From contig OY292280.1 of the NCBI GenBank assembly GCA_958496175.1, forward strand, positions 21,762,001-21,826,000: 64,000 nucleotides of DNA, written 5' to 3'. Source of the DNA: Sisyra terminalis. Lineage: Eukaryota; Arthropoda; Insecta; Neuroptera; Sisyridae. Both the position numbers and the translations under genes were made by a program. The number at the start of each line of letters is the position of its first letter. Position 1 is the first letter of the stretch. Shown here piece by piece: positions 51,000-61,896 of the stretch. Under the pieces are notes generated by a model. The model worked only from the letters and a program-made list of their open reading frames with translations, was not told the origin of the DNA and did not search any database.

Positions 51000-51025
51000 A
51001 AAAGCATTTGTTGGAAAACTTTTAG
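51000..51025. other. Left junction of island 2: satellite to module breakpoint
   Basis: A monomer stops after GCATTTGTT and continues as GGAAAACTTTTAGG, which in intact modules follows CACATT (compare 57,655-57,672). The breakpoint lies about 85 bp from the palindrome centre, so this module copy is nearly complete. The breakpoint differs from that of island 1. Confidence 0.85.
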
Positions 51026-51713
51026 GTCCTTGATCCTTTTTTTCAAGAAAACAAATTTGTATTTAAATAGCATTAGCTAGCACAATAGGTGAATTTTAAA
51101 TATCGAAAAAACCATTAACGATATCGAAAACTTTAGGTTTTATTGGATTTTTGTTTCGATCGTAACGTAATATTGCTACGGTGTGAATTTCTTCGAGAAA
51201 TTCGACAAACATTTTTTTGAAAAAAGTCGACGTACATTTGGTCGACGAAATAAAATTTCTCTGAAGAGAAAAATAAAAGTTTTTCCCCTTAAGCTTTTCC
51301 GGGACCAAATTTATACCATCGATAGAGTAATTCACGCGCTATCGAATGAGCCTACTATCGTTAACCTACGATCGATAGTTATCGCTACAAATGGCTTTGA
51401 AGTTGGAAAAAGTGAAAAAAATCGCCAATTTAGGCCTATTTTTGGGATTCTTCAGAATTTCGGCCGGAAAATTTTCGCCAAAAAAATGAAAAATTGTATA
51501 ATTAAAAATGATTTTTAGGCTTCTCGGAGCGTAACTAAGCCATTCCCGAAATCCCATTTCACTAAATTCGAAAATTCGAGGTCCCCCCCTCCCAAAAAAA
51601 AAAAACCGAAAAAATTGTCTTCTGGATTTGTTTTTTTGGCCTCCCGTGACGTAACTAAGCCATTCCCAGAGTCCTACTTCCCGAAAATCGAAAATTCGGT
51701 AATTTTTTGGGAA

Positions 51714-51771
51714 TGACGTCATTGGGTGGCGACGTATGTGTGACGTCATATATATGAAAAGAGTGACGTCA
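51714..51771. promoter_or_regulatory. Cluster of three TGACGTCA palindromes in M1'
   Basis: TGACGTCA at 51,714-51,721, 51,741-51,748 and 51,764-51,771, with a fourth related GTGACGTAA near 51,646. This is the optimal binding site of CREB/ATF-type bZIP proteins. Occupancy is not shown by sequence. Confidence 0.5.
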
Positions 51772-51954
51772 CAAAACCATTGAGCAAAAATAAAATGAAA
51801 AATATATAGCATCATCGATCGATCATTTCGAACCCCGAAAGGTTGGAACTGTTCGATCGAATATATCGATGATACAATGTCTGGAATGAGGAATTAATGT
51901 TAATTAGATATATTATAAGCTGTAAGGAATAGAAATCAATTATTAGAAATTATA

Positions 51955-52038
51955 AAAATCCGGGACCAATCGGGATGCGAACCAGGGACCTCGACTCCGA
52001 ACAACAGCAACGGCGACCAAGACGACTCGGCTATCAGA
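51955..52038 (-). repeat. tRNA-like sequence, family 1, in M1'
   Basis: B box at 51,983-51,973 and A box at 52,033-52,017 on the minus strand. Same structure as the other family-1 copies. Confidence 0.6.
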
Positions 52039-52662
52039 TTATATATGTAAATGACCTTAAAACTCATACATAAACAATTCTTATGAGATTTTTGGAAAAT
52101 TGAAAAAAAAATTCGATCGATGGAGTTGGAATTTTCCAAAAATATTTTAACCATAGCTGCTCCATGTTAAAGTTGGAAAATTTTACTAAAAACATTGCAA
52201 CATTTTAAGATCCTTGATCCTTTTATTCGAAAAAAACAACATTTGTTTTTCAAAAGAATTTCTTCAGAAAATTAAAATGTATATATAAAAAAAATCGATA
52301 AGGAAATGAAAAAGTTAAGATATTTTTCGATATTGTCTTTATCGTATTATTCGATAATCTATCGAAAAATATTGAACTTACCTTACTTACCTCTTCGTTG
52401 CATTATCTTAACTTTTCTTTGTTATCTTAACTCTGAAATATAAAATTCAGGAGGATGGGTGCGGAAAATCAAATTGAAACAATATGTTCAATTAACATAA
52501 ATTTATTAATGTTAAATATCAATACAGTATATAATAAATTACAATATTAGTTTTTCCATTATTACAATAGTTTATATAATTTATGTAAAAGTATCAATTA
52601 TTATAATCATATAGAAATATTAAGTTATTTAAATTTTCTTGATTTACAGATATTTTCACTAT

Positions 52663-52716
52663 TTATCACTTAAACCACTTTATCACTTAAACCACTTTAT
52701 CACTTAAACCACTTTA
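52663..52716. repeat. 18-bp minisatellite, three units
   Basis: Three tandem TATCACTTAAACCACTTT units, the longest state of this site in the window. Confidence 0.85.
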
Positions 52717-52860
52717 TAACTTCACATTCACTGAATTATTAAAACACAATTTACAGCTCTGATTGTTGTAGTAAATCCATTAGTGATTTTCTCGGTAGAT
52801 ATCAATTGTGGAAATGATATCCTTTATGAATTTGATGGATGATCCTCCAAAGATCCGCAT

Positions 52861-53090
52861 TTATTCCTCAAACGTCCATTCGGAAATGATGAACATCTCA
52901 ACTCCAATGAATAATTCTCCGTTGTCATCGGTCAGCTTCTTCTGGAACGAAAAAATCAATAAATATTCAAAAATCAATATTTGGAAGTCTCAAAAGTACA
53001 GCGACTTACCAATTATTTATCTCCCAACAAGATGATACATTCTTTAGCGCAAAAACAATGTCTTTGTCCTTAGTTTCTTGGTAATTTGGA
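52861..53090 (-). pseudogene. Exon-like pair, copy 4 (acceptor lost)
   Basis: The 26-residue second block is intact (52,941-52,861), but the acceptor before the first block reads ACTG where other copies have ACAG. That copy could not be spliced the same way. Confidence 0.35.
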
Positions 53091-53184
53091 TCAGTAAAAA
53101 TATATTTTATAATTATTTTAACAAATTATACTTTCTAGCTACATTAACATGTATAGGTACTGGGGAACATGTAATTTACATAAT

Positions 53185-53320
53185 CTAACATAACATAATT
53201 ACTGACATAATTTTCGTTTCCGAATTTTAGCACCATGAGTTCAATCGATCAACGATAGCCTTCGACATTTGGAAATGATTGATTGATCGATCGATGATTT
53301 ACCTATATGTTTTTCCAATT
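53185..53320. other. Spacer between module and diverged satellite units
   Basis: 29 bp of sequence rich in TAACATAA replaces the 0.9 kb present in island 1. It is followed by the GATC/CGAT-rich spacer also seen at 24,211-24,321. Confidence 0.6.
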
Positions 53321-54125
53321 AAATCATGGTTAAGGATGATTTAATCTTTAATATTCAACTCAATTTTGGCGAAACAAAACATCCCTTATATCCTTTTTAT
53401 GCACTCGAAAATTGTCCTTTTTGAAACTTTGAAACGATATTGCGGGTGTCCTGTGGCACACAGGATAAAAATTTTTTCACTCCACATCTCACGTAAGGAC
53501 ATTGTTTAATAATCCGTTGCGAAAATTAGCTGTTATAAGGAAAAGTCACCCCTCAAAAATGACCTTTTTTCAAGCCAATTTGGTGCAAGGGTTTTCACCT
53601 CCTTAATTTCCCAATTTGATTTTCCAAGGATCTAGTGAACCAATGCTTATGATTTTTTGCATCATGGTTAAGGATGATTTAATCTTTAATATTCAACTCA
53701 ATTTTGGCGAATCAAAACATCCCTTATATCCTTTTTAAGCACTCGAAAATTGTCCTTTTTGAAACTTTGAAACGATATTGCGGGTGTCCTGTGGCACACA
53801 GGATAAAAATTTTTTCACTCCACATCTCACGTAAGGACATTGTTTAATAATCCGTTGCGAAAATTAGCTGTTATAAGGAAAAGTCACCCCTCAAAAATGA
53901 CCTTTTTTCAAGCCAATTTGGTGCAAGGGTTTTCACCTCCTTAATTTCCCAATTTAATTTTCCAAGGATCTAGTGAACCAATGCTTATGATTTTTTGCAT
54001 CATGGTTAAGGATGATTTAATCTTTAATATTCAACTCAATTTTGGCGAAACAAAACATCCCTTATATCCTTTTTAAGCACTCGAAAATTGTCCTTTTTGA
54101 AAATTTGAATCGATATTGCGATATT
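53321..54125 (-). repeat. 2.4 tandem diverged satellite monomers in inverted orientation
   Basis: The landmark ATCATGGTTAAGGATGATTT occurs at 53,323, 53,661 and 53,999, an exact 338-bp period. On the minus strand these units align with the whole canonical monomer: CCTGTGTGCC, ACACCCGCAATATCG, CAAAAAGGACAATTTTC, ATGTTTTG, CTTAACCA, GGTGACTTTTC, and CGCAACGGATTA for canonical CTCAACGGATTC. Divergence from the arrays is far above that among array monomers. The first two units are nearly identical to each other. Island 1 has only the third, partial unit, so the islands differ here by exactly two units (676 bp). Confidence 0.92.
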
Positions 54126-54129
54126 GGTT

Positions 54130-54270
54130 CGAAAAAAACCTTTATTTAACGGTGTTACAGGCGATTGAAGATTGGATGGTTTTATGATTTTTTCTGCCAC
54201 ATGGATTGTCGATTTCATCTCTTAAACGAGCTTTGTTTTCGAAATAATTAGCACAGCTTGAATGGGAGGA
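54130..54270 (-). repeat. Dispersed repeat F, inverted copy in island 2
   Basis: Same as 24,450-24,590, offset 29,679 bp, including the identical 60-codon minus-strand frame at 54,218-54,036. Confidence 0.7.
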
Positions 54271-55118
54271 CTTAAACTTTCTGTTTGGATTTCTCCATTG
54301 TAAGTTTGTTCAATTTTTACCAGTTTCCATGTAGTCAATTGCATCTCTTATGTGTGAAAAATCAAAAGCAGTAAGTTCATAATTCAGTTTTTAAATTATT
54401 GTTTTTTTTTTCTAACAAATCTAATTTGTTGACAATTCGAATTGTTTAGAATTTTAAATTAAGACAACGCCAAAATGCATTCGACTTTTGTTGGAAGCTA
54501 TGAGTACATCCACCTGACTCATAGGTGGCACTAAAAACTTAAGGTGGTTCAATTGACATACATGTCAAAAGTTCACACGTTGTAGCATAGATGGAGGTAC
54601 GATACATGTCAATGTGACAGCTTATTTTTGAAAGTTATTAGTTCTTAATTGACTTTAGTTTATCCAATTAAATTGAATATTTTATGATATGGTTGTTTGA
54701 GCTGATGACCAATGTTACATTTTAACTTCATAAAATCAGAATCGAATTAAATAAATGTGAAACAGATAATGTTTATTGTGAAATTGTAGGTATGGACGCA
54801 ATGTTTATATGAGATTATATGTACTTTCTGTTACTTTGGTAGATATTTTCCAACGTTTAACTAACTAAAGAACGACAAAAATGTATTTTTAAAATATATT
54901 TAAAAATAATTCATTCAGAGAAGAATCTAATCAAATCATCTGTAAATGTAAGCCACTGGGAGTGCAGCTTAAGTATTGTGAATATCAGAAGAATATATCA
55001 ATCCACGGGATAAACAGGAAGATAATAAAAGATCAGGTTTTGATCACCGAATTAGGCATAATAGCGACTTAAACCATGGTTGTAATTGAAAGTCCTCCTC
55101 ATGGAGAGCTGATTTTTG

Positions 55119-55240
55119 CAATACAGTTAAGAATGATTCAGTTTTAAATGGCAGCAATTTTCTGCGAAAGAAAACCATCTCTTATATCCTTTTTATGTAC
55201 TTGAAAATTGTCCTTTTTGAAACTTGGAAAAAACAGCCCT
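55119..55240 (-). repeat. Strongly diverged satellite-related segment, left arm of palindrome 2
   Basis: Duplicate of 25,440-25,560. Confidence 0.75.
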
Positions 55241-55410
55241 TATCAGAAAAAGCAATCTTGCAACTTTGTTAATAAATGCAGAAGTTTAGCAATCATTGTT
55301 TCATTATGGAAATTATGTAAATGGGCTGCGCCATATGTTCCCCAGTCTACATGTTAATGTCCCTAAAAAATTACAATTTGTTTAAATATTAATAAAATAT
55401 ATTTTTACAG

Positions 55411-55656
55411 ATCCATACCAAGACATACTAAGAATCTGAGGCCCAAGACATTGTTTTTGCGCTGAAGAAAGTATCATCATTTTGGGAGATAAATGATTGG
55501 TAAGTCGCTGTACTTTTGAGACCTCCAAATATTTTATTATTGATTTTTGATTATTTATTGATCTTTTCGTTCCAGAAGAAGCTGACCGATGACAACGGAG
55601 AATTATTCATTGGAGTTGAGATGTTCATCATTTCCGAATGGACGTTTGAGGAATAA
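55411..55656 (+). pseudogene. Exon-like pair with GT-AG signals, copy 5
   Basis: Duplicate of copy 2: acceptor ending at 55,410, GTAAGT at 55,500, second block 55,576-55,656 with the intact 26-residue frame, and the same TGA in the first block. Confidence 0.35.
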
Positions 55657-56459
55657 ATGCGGATCTTTGGAGGATCATCCATCAAATTCATAAAGGATAT
55701 CATTTCCACAATTGATATCTACCGAGAAGATCACTAATGGATTTACTACAACAATCTGTGCTGTAAATTGTGTTTTAATAATTCAGTGAATGTGAAGTTA
55801 TAAAGTGGTTTAAGTGATAAAGTGGTTTAAGTGATAAATAGTGAAAATATCTGTAAATCAAGAAAATTTTACTAACTTTATATTTCTATATGATTTTAAT
55901 AATTGATACTTTTACATAAATTAAATAAACTCTTGTAATAATGATAAACTAATATTGTAACTTTTTATAAACTGTATTGATATTTAACATTAATAAATTT
56001 ATTTTAATTGAATATATTTTTCCAATTCGATTTTCCCCACCCATCCTCTTGAATTTTATATTTCAGAGTTAAGATACAAAGAAAAGTTAAGATAATGCAA
56101 CGAAGAGGTAAGTAAGGTAAAATCAATGTTTTTCGATAGATTATCGAATAATTCGATTAAGCCAATATCGAAAAATATCTCAACTTTTTGAAGTCCTAAT
56201 CGATTTTATTTTATATATTAATTTTAATTTTCTGAAGAAACTCTTTTGAAATACAAATTTGTTTTTGTCGAAAAAAAGGATCAAGGATCTTAAAATGTTG
56301 CAATGTTTTTATTAAAATTTTCCAACTTTAACATGGAGCAGCTATGGTTAAAAGGTTTTTGGAAAATTCCAACTCCTTCGATCGAATTTTTTTTCAATTT
56401 TCCACAAATCTCATAAGAATTGTTTATGTATGAGTTTTAAGGTCTTTTACATATATCAT

Positions 56460-56545
56460 CTGATGGCCGAGTCGTCTTGGTCGCCGTTGCTGTTGTTCGG
56501 AGTCGAGGTCCCTGGTTCGCATCCCGATTGGTCCCGGATTTTTAT
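56460..56545 (+). repeat. tRNA-like sequence, family 1, in M2'
   Basis: A box TGGCCGAGTCGTCTTGG (56,464-56,480), the copy closest to a tRNA-Leu/Ser A box, and B box GGTTCGCATCC (56,514-56,524). Confidence 0.62.
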
Positions 56546-56725
56546 AATTTCTAATAATTGATTTCTATTCCTTACAGCTTATAATATATCTAATTAACAT
56601 TAATTCCTCATTCCAGACATTGTATCATCGAAATATTCGATCGAACAGTTCCAACCTTTCGGGGTTCGAAATGATCGATCGATGATGCTATATATTTTTC
56701 ATTTTATTTTTGCTCAATGGTTTTG

Positions 56726-56850
56726 TGACGTCACTCTTTTCATATATATGACGTCACACATACGTCGCCACCCAATGACGTCATTCCCGAAAAATTACCG
56801 AATTTTCGATTTTCGGGAAGTAGGACTCTGGGAATGGCTTAGTTACGTCA
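56726..56850. promoter_or_regulatory. Cluster of three TGACGTCA palindromes plus TTACGTCA in M2'
   Basis: TGACGTCA at 56,726-56,733, 56,749-56,756 and 56,776-56,783, then TTACGTCA at 56,843-56,850. A CATATATATG palindrome lies between the first two. Confidence 0.5.
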
Positions 56851-56885
56851 CGGGAGGCCTAAAAAACATATCCTGAAGTCAATTT

Positions 56886-56909
56886 TTTCGTTTTTTTTTT
56901 TTTGGGGGG
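56886..56909. repeat. T-run followed by G-run
   Basis: A longer T-run than the copy at 27,205, followed by seven G. Confidence 0.85.
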
Positions 56910-57454
56910 GAACCTCGAATTTTCGAATTTAGTGAAATGGGATTTCGGGAATGGCTTAGTTACGCTCCGAGAAGCCTAAATATCATTTTTAATTATATAA
57001 TTTTTCATTTTTTGGCGAAAAATTTTTGGGCCGGTTTTCTAAAAAATCCCAAAAGTAGGCCTAAATTGGCGTTTTTTTTCACTTTTTCCAACTTTAAAGC
57101 CATTTGTAGCGATAACTATCGATCGTAGGGTAACGATAGTAGGCTCATTCGATAGCGCTTGAATTACTCTATCGATGGTATAAATTTGGTCCCGGAAATG
57201 CTTAAGGGGAAAAACTTTTTTTTTTCTCTTCTGAGAAATTTTATTTCGTCGACCAAATGTACGTCGACATTTTTCAAAAAAATGTTTGTCGAATTTCTCG
57301 ATGAAATTCACACCATAGCTATATTACGTTACGATCGAAACAAAAATCCAATAAAACCTAAAGTTTTCGATATCGTTAATGGTTTTTTGATATTTAAAAT
57401 TCACCTATCGCGCTAGCTAATGCTATTTAAATACAAATTTGTTTTCTTGAAAAA

Positions 57455-57700
57455 AAGGATCAAGGACCAAAAAGTTTTCCAATGTGGATTCACATCTTTT
57501 CCGATCGTAACATGGAGCACCTATGGTTAAAATTTTTCCGGAAAATTCCATGAAAATCGTTCCGGTGACCATTTGATCAAACGATTTTATTGGAATTTTC
57601 CGGCAAAATTTTAACCATAGGAGCTCCATGTTACGATCGGAAAAGGTGTGAATCCACATTGGAAAACTTTTAGGTCCTTGATCCTTTTTTTCAAGAAAAC
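57455..57700. repeat. Central hairpin of palindrome 2
   Basis: AAAATCGTT (57,553-57,561) and AACGATTTT (57,580-57,588) close an 18-base loop identical to that of palindrome 1. Confidence 0.9.
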
Positions 57701-58358
57701 AAATTTGTATTTAAATAGCATTAGCTAGCACAATAGGTGAATTTTAAATATCGAAAAAACCATTAACGATATCGAAAACTTTAGGTTTTATTGGATTTTT
57801 GTTTCGATCGTAACGTAATATTGCTACGGTGTGAATTTCTTCGAGAAATTCGACAAACATTTTTTTGAAAAAAGTCGACGTACATTTGGTCGACGAAATA
57901 AAATTTCTCTGAAGAGAAAAATAAAAGTTTTTCCCCTTAAGCTTTTCCGGGACCAAATTTATACCATCGATAGAGTAATTCAAGCGCTATCGAATGAGCC
58001 TACTATCGTTACCCTACGATCGATAGTTATCGCTACAAATGGCTTTAAAGTTGGAAAAAGTGAAAAAAAACGCCTATTTAGGCCTACTTTTGGGATTTTT
58101 TAGAAAACCGGCCCAAAAATTTTTCGCCCAAAAATGAAAAATTGTATAATTAAAAATGATTTTTAGGCTTCTCGAAGCGTAACTAAGCCATTCCCGAAAT
58201 CCCATTTCACTAAATTCGAAAATTCGAGGTCCCCCCCCCAAAAAAAAAAACCGAAAAAATTGTCTTCAGGATATGTTTTTTAGGCCTCCCGTGACGTAAC
58301 TAAGCCATTCCCAGAGTCCTACTTCCCGAAAATCGAAAATTCGGTAATTTTTCGGGAA

Positions 58359-58416
58359 TGACGTCATTGGGTGGCGACGAATGTGTGACGTCATATATAT
58401 GAAAAGAGTGACGTCA
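58359..58416. promoter_or_regulatory. Cluster of three TGACGTCA palindromes in M3'
   Basis: TGACGTCA at 58,359-58,366, 58,386-58,393 and 58,409-58,416. Confidence 0.5.
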
Positions 58417-58599
58417 CAAAACCATTGAGCAAAAATAAAATGAAAAATATATAGCATCATCGATCGATCATTTCGAACCCCGAAAGGTTGGAACTGTTCG
58501 ATCGAATATTTCGATGATACAATGTCTGGAATGAGGAATTAATGTTAATTAGTTATATTATAAACTGTAAGGAAGAGAAATCAATTATTAGAAATTATA

Positions 58600-58683
58600 A
58601 AAATCCGGGACCAATCGGGATGCGAACCAGGGACCTCGACTCCGAACAACAGCAACGGCGACCAAGACGACTCGGCTATCAGA
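58600..58683 (-). repeat. tRNA-like sequence, family 1, in M3'
   Basis: B box at 58,628-58,618 and A box at 58,678-58,662 on the minus strand. Confidence 0.6.
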
Positions 58684-59471
58684 TGATATATGTAAATGAC
58701 CTTAAAACTCATACATAAACAATTCTCATGAGATTTGTGGAAAATTGAAAAAATATTTCGATCGAAGGAGTTGGAATTTTCCAAAAACCTTATAACCATA
58801 GCTGCTCCATGTTAAAGTTGGAAAATTTTTCTAAAAACATTGCAACATTTTAAGCTCCTTGATCCTTTTTATCGACAAAAACAAATTTGTATTTCAAAAG
58901 AGTTTCTTCAGAAAATTAAAATTTATATATAATGAAAAATCGATAAGGACTTCAAAAAGTTGAGATATTTTTCGATATTGGCTTTATCGAATTATTCGAT
59001 AATCTATCGAATAATATTGAACTTACCTTACTTACCTCTTCGTTGCATTATCTTAACTTTTCTTTGTATCTTAACTCTGAAATATAAAATTCAAGAGGAT
59101 TGGTGCGGAAAAACGAATTGAAAAAATATATTCAATTAAAATAAATTTATTAATATTAAATATCAATTCAGTTTATAATAAATTACAATATTATTTTCTC
59201 CATTATTACAATAGTTTATATAATTTATGTAAAAGTATCAATTATTATAATCATATAGAAATATAAAGTTAATACAATTTTCTTGATTTTTCAGATATTT
59301 TCACTATTTATCACTTAAACCACTTTATCACTTCACATTCACTGAATTATTAAAATACAATTTACAGCACAGATTGTTGTAGTAAATCCATTAGTGATTT
59401 TCTCGGTAGATATCAATTGTGGAAATGATATCCCACAGGAATTTGCTTGATGATCCTCCAACGATCCACAT

Positions 59472-59717
59472 TTATTCCTCAAACGTCCATTTGGAAATGA
59501 TGAACATCTCAACTCCAATGAATAATTCCCCGTTGTCATCGGTCAGCTTCTTCTGGAACGAAAAAATCAATAAATAATCAAAAATCAATAATAAAATATT
59601 TGGAGGTCTCAAAAGTACAGCGACTTACCAATCATTTATCTCCCAAAATGATGATACATTCATCAGCGCAAAAACAATGACTTGGGCCTCAGATTCTTAG
59701 TATGTCTTGGTATGGAT
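59472..59717 (-). pseudogene. Exon-like pair with GT-AG signals, copy 6
   Basis: Second block 59,552-59,472 keeps the 26-residue frame with one Glu-to-Lys change. The first block resembles copies 2 and 5, including the TGA-bearing start, and not its own allele-like copy 3. That mosaic suggests conversion between palindrome arms. Confidence 0.35.
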
Positions 59718-59889
59718 CTGTAAAAATATATTTCATTAATATTTAAACAAACTATACTTTCTAGGGACATTAACTTGAATACTGGGGAACATATGGCGCA
59801 GCCCATTTACATAATTTCCATAATGAAACAATGGTTGCTAAACTTCTGCATTTAATAACAAAGTTGCAAGATTGCTTTTCCTGATAAGG

Positions 59890-60010
59890 GCTGTTTTTTC
59901 AAAGTTTCAAAAAGGACAATTTTCAAGTACATAAAAAGGATATAAGAGATTCGCAGAAAATTGCTGCCATTTAAAATTGAATCATTCTTAACTGTATTGC
60001 AAAAATCAGC
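59890..60010 (+). repeat. Strongly diverged satellite-related segment, right arm of palindrome 2
   Basis: Counterpart of 30,215-30,335, with a small deletion after ATATAAGAGAT. Confidence 0.72.
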
Positions 60011-60892
60011 TCTCCATGAGGAGGACTTTCAATTACAACCATGGTTTAAGTCGCTATTATGCCTAATTCGGTGATCAAAACCTGATCTTTTATTATCTTC
60101 CCGTTTATCCCGTGGATTGAGATATTCTTCTGATATTCACAATACTTAAGCTGCACTCCCAGTGGCTTACATTTGCAGATTATTTGATTAGATTCTTCTC
60201 TGTATGAATTATTTTTGAATATATTTTAAAAATTCATTTTTGTCGTTCATTAGTTAGTTAAACGTTGGAAAATATCTACAAAAGTAACAGAAAGTACATA
60301 TAACCTCATATAAACATTGCGCCCATACCGACAATTTTTCATTAAATATTACCTGTTTCACATTTATTTGTTCGATTTTGATTTTATGAAGTTAAAATGT
60401 AACATTGGCCATCAGATCAAACAACCATAACATTAAATATTAAATTTATTTGGATAAACTAAAGTCAATTATGAACTAATAACTTTCAAAAATTAGCTGT
60501 CGCATTGACATGTATCGTATCTCCACCTATGCTAGAACGTGTGAACTCTTGACATGTATGTCAATTGAACCTCCTTAAGTTTTTAGTGCCACCTGTGAGT
60601 CAGGTGGATGTACTCATAGCTTCCAACAAGATACGAATCGCATTTTGGCGTTGTCTTAATTCAAAATTCTAAACAATTCGAATTGTCAATACATAAGAAA
60701 TGTTAGAAATAAGCAATAAATTTAAAAATTAAATATAATTACTTACTGCTTTTGATTTTTCACACATAAGAGATGAAATTGAGTAGGAAATTGAATATGA
60801 AATAAAGGCATGCCAATCGAAAACTTAAGTTCATCCGTACATGCTGGGCAAATTTTTCCGAAAACCAAGCTCGTTTAAGGGATGACCGCGGC

Positions 60893-61896
60893 AATTTGGT
60901 GACGTTATGGCATTATTTCTAGACTTAAAAAAATATAAATAAATTATAAAAAATAAAATATGACATTTTCAAGGTTCGAACCCGGAGATTGTTGCTTTAG
61001 ATTCTCTCAACATATCCACTCGGCTACAACTGCACGTGTTTGCATTAAATAAAAACTTATATATAAATATTTCTCAGATCACAAAATTCAATTTTCTTTC
61101 GGGATCGAAATATTTGAAATTTTCCAAAACAAATTGAAACCATAGCTGCTCCATAATACTTCCGGAAAATGTGTCAATATACATAGTAACATTTTGATGT
61201 TTTTCCCCATTTTTTTCGATATTTAAAATTCTAAGAAACGGTAATGCATTGTTGTCGTATGAACAAATATGTACTGCTCTTCTTTAAAGTAAATCAAAAC
61301 CAACTATCAACTTTAAGAATTTAATTCCGCAAAAAGAAAACAAAATAAGTTTTCTCGTAAATTCCAATAAGATATTCAACTCTTTTGTTGTTGTTGTACT
61401 ATATTTGTACAATAACATAGGAAATAATATGAGAAATATCGTGAAAAATCATATAGTTTGGAAGGCAATCTGCTTACACCAATGTAAAAAACAAAATAAA
61501 TGGTTGCATAAATGTTGCATTTAATAACATTTCTCGGGTAATTTTAGGGCAGCTTTATGGTTTAATTTGTAATTTGTATGGGTTATTTGAAATTTTTCAT
61601 AAAAATATAAGTCCATCCGTACATGCTGTGCAAATTTTTCCGAAAACAAACCACATTTAAGGGATGAAATCGACAATCAAAGTGGCAGAAGAAATCATCA
61701 AACTTCAAGTGTTTGTAACGTCAAGGGATCAAATAAGGGATGGTTTTCGATCCAGATAAAGTTTCGGGTTCGTAACAATGTATTAAACGATAATATAACA
61801 ATCTATTTCAAATTCGAGAAAAGAAAATTTTTCACCAAACTAAACCGTGGGTTAACCATCGTTAATTATCACGAAAATCGTAAACTTTATAAATAA
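60893..61896. other. Right flank of palindrome 2
   Basis: Duplicate of 31,216-32,221, including dispersed repeat F (61,615-61,745). The 114-codon frame of the other copy is stopped here at 61,284-61,286. No gene is called. Confidence 0.75.
60966..61035 (-). repeat. tRNA-like sequence, family 2, copy 3
   Basis: GGTTCGAACC at 60,973-60,982 and TAGCCGAGTGGATATG at 61,026-61,011 (minus strand). Confidence 0.55.

Larger units (their letters stand above)
32276..51011 (+). repeat. Satellite block B: ~55 copies of the 338/339-bp monomer
   Basis: Same monomer and orientation as block A. The first copy has a small deletion after GGACAAT (32,322). The right two-thirds are more homogeneous than the left and organised into 6-monomer units. 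Some copies (33,420-33,660, 34,780-35,020, 39,850-40,090) carry CTTAGCG, which creates a TAA in the minus-strand open frame, so again no genes are called. The block ends inside a monomer at GCATTTGTT. Confidence 0.97.
51012..53184 (+). repeat. Outer copy of the island module in island 2 (M1')
   Basis: Near-complete direct copy of 57,660-59,780, and inverted relative to 55,340-57,500. Unlike its island-1 counterpart it retains the inner ~1 kb. Opposite-strand open frames (51,183-51,518 and 51,815-51,366) overlap in the palindrome-related sequence and vary in other copies. Confidence 0.9.
55279..57552 (-). repeat. Island module, inverted copy (M2')
   Basis: Duplicate of M2. It differs by a few indels, including in the T/G homopolymer block. 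Confidence 0.9.
57589..59855 (+). repeat. Island module, direct copy (M3')
   Basis: Duplicate of M3. Its first kilobase is almost identical to 51,012-52,040, closer to M1' than to M3 in several positions (for example CTTTAGG and AGAGAAAAATAAAAG), which points to exchange within island 2. Confidence 0.88.
54209..60893. repeat. Giant palindrome 2 (~3.3-kb arms, centre ~57,570)
   Basis: Left arm 54,209-57,552 and right arm 57,589-60,893. It is a direct duplicate of palindrome 1 with an offset of about 29,680 bp and small indels. Its internal features repeat those of palindrome 1. The TGACGTCA trios are better preserved here. Confidence 0.93.

Noticed and set aside
51366..51815. 149-codon minus-strand frame, longest in the window
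   Set aside because: It runs through the homopolymer block and TGACGTCA cluster. Copies at 56,682-57,128 and 27,004-27,444 split it into different frames, and an opposite-strand frame overlaps it.
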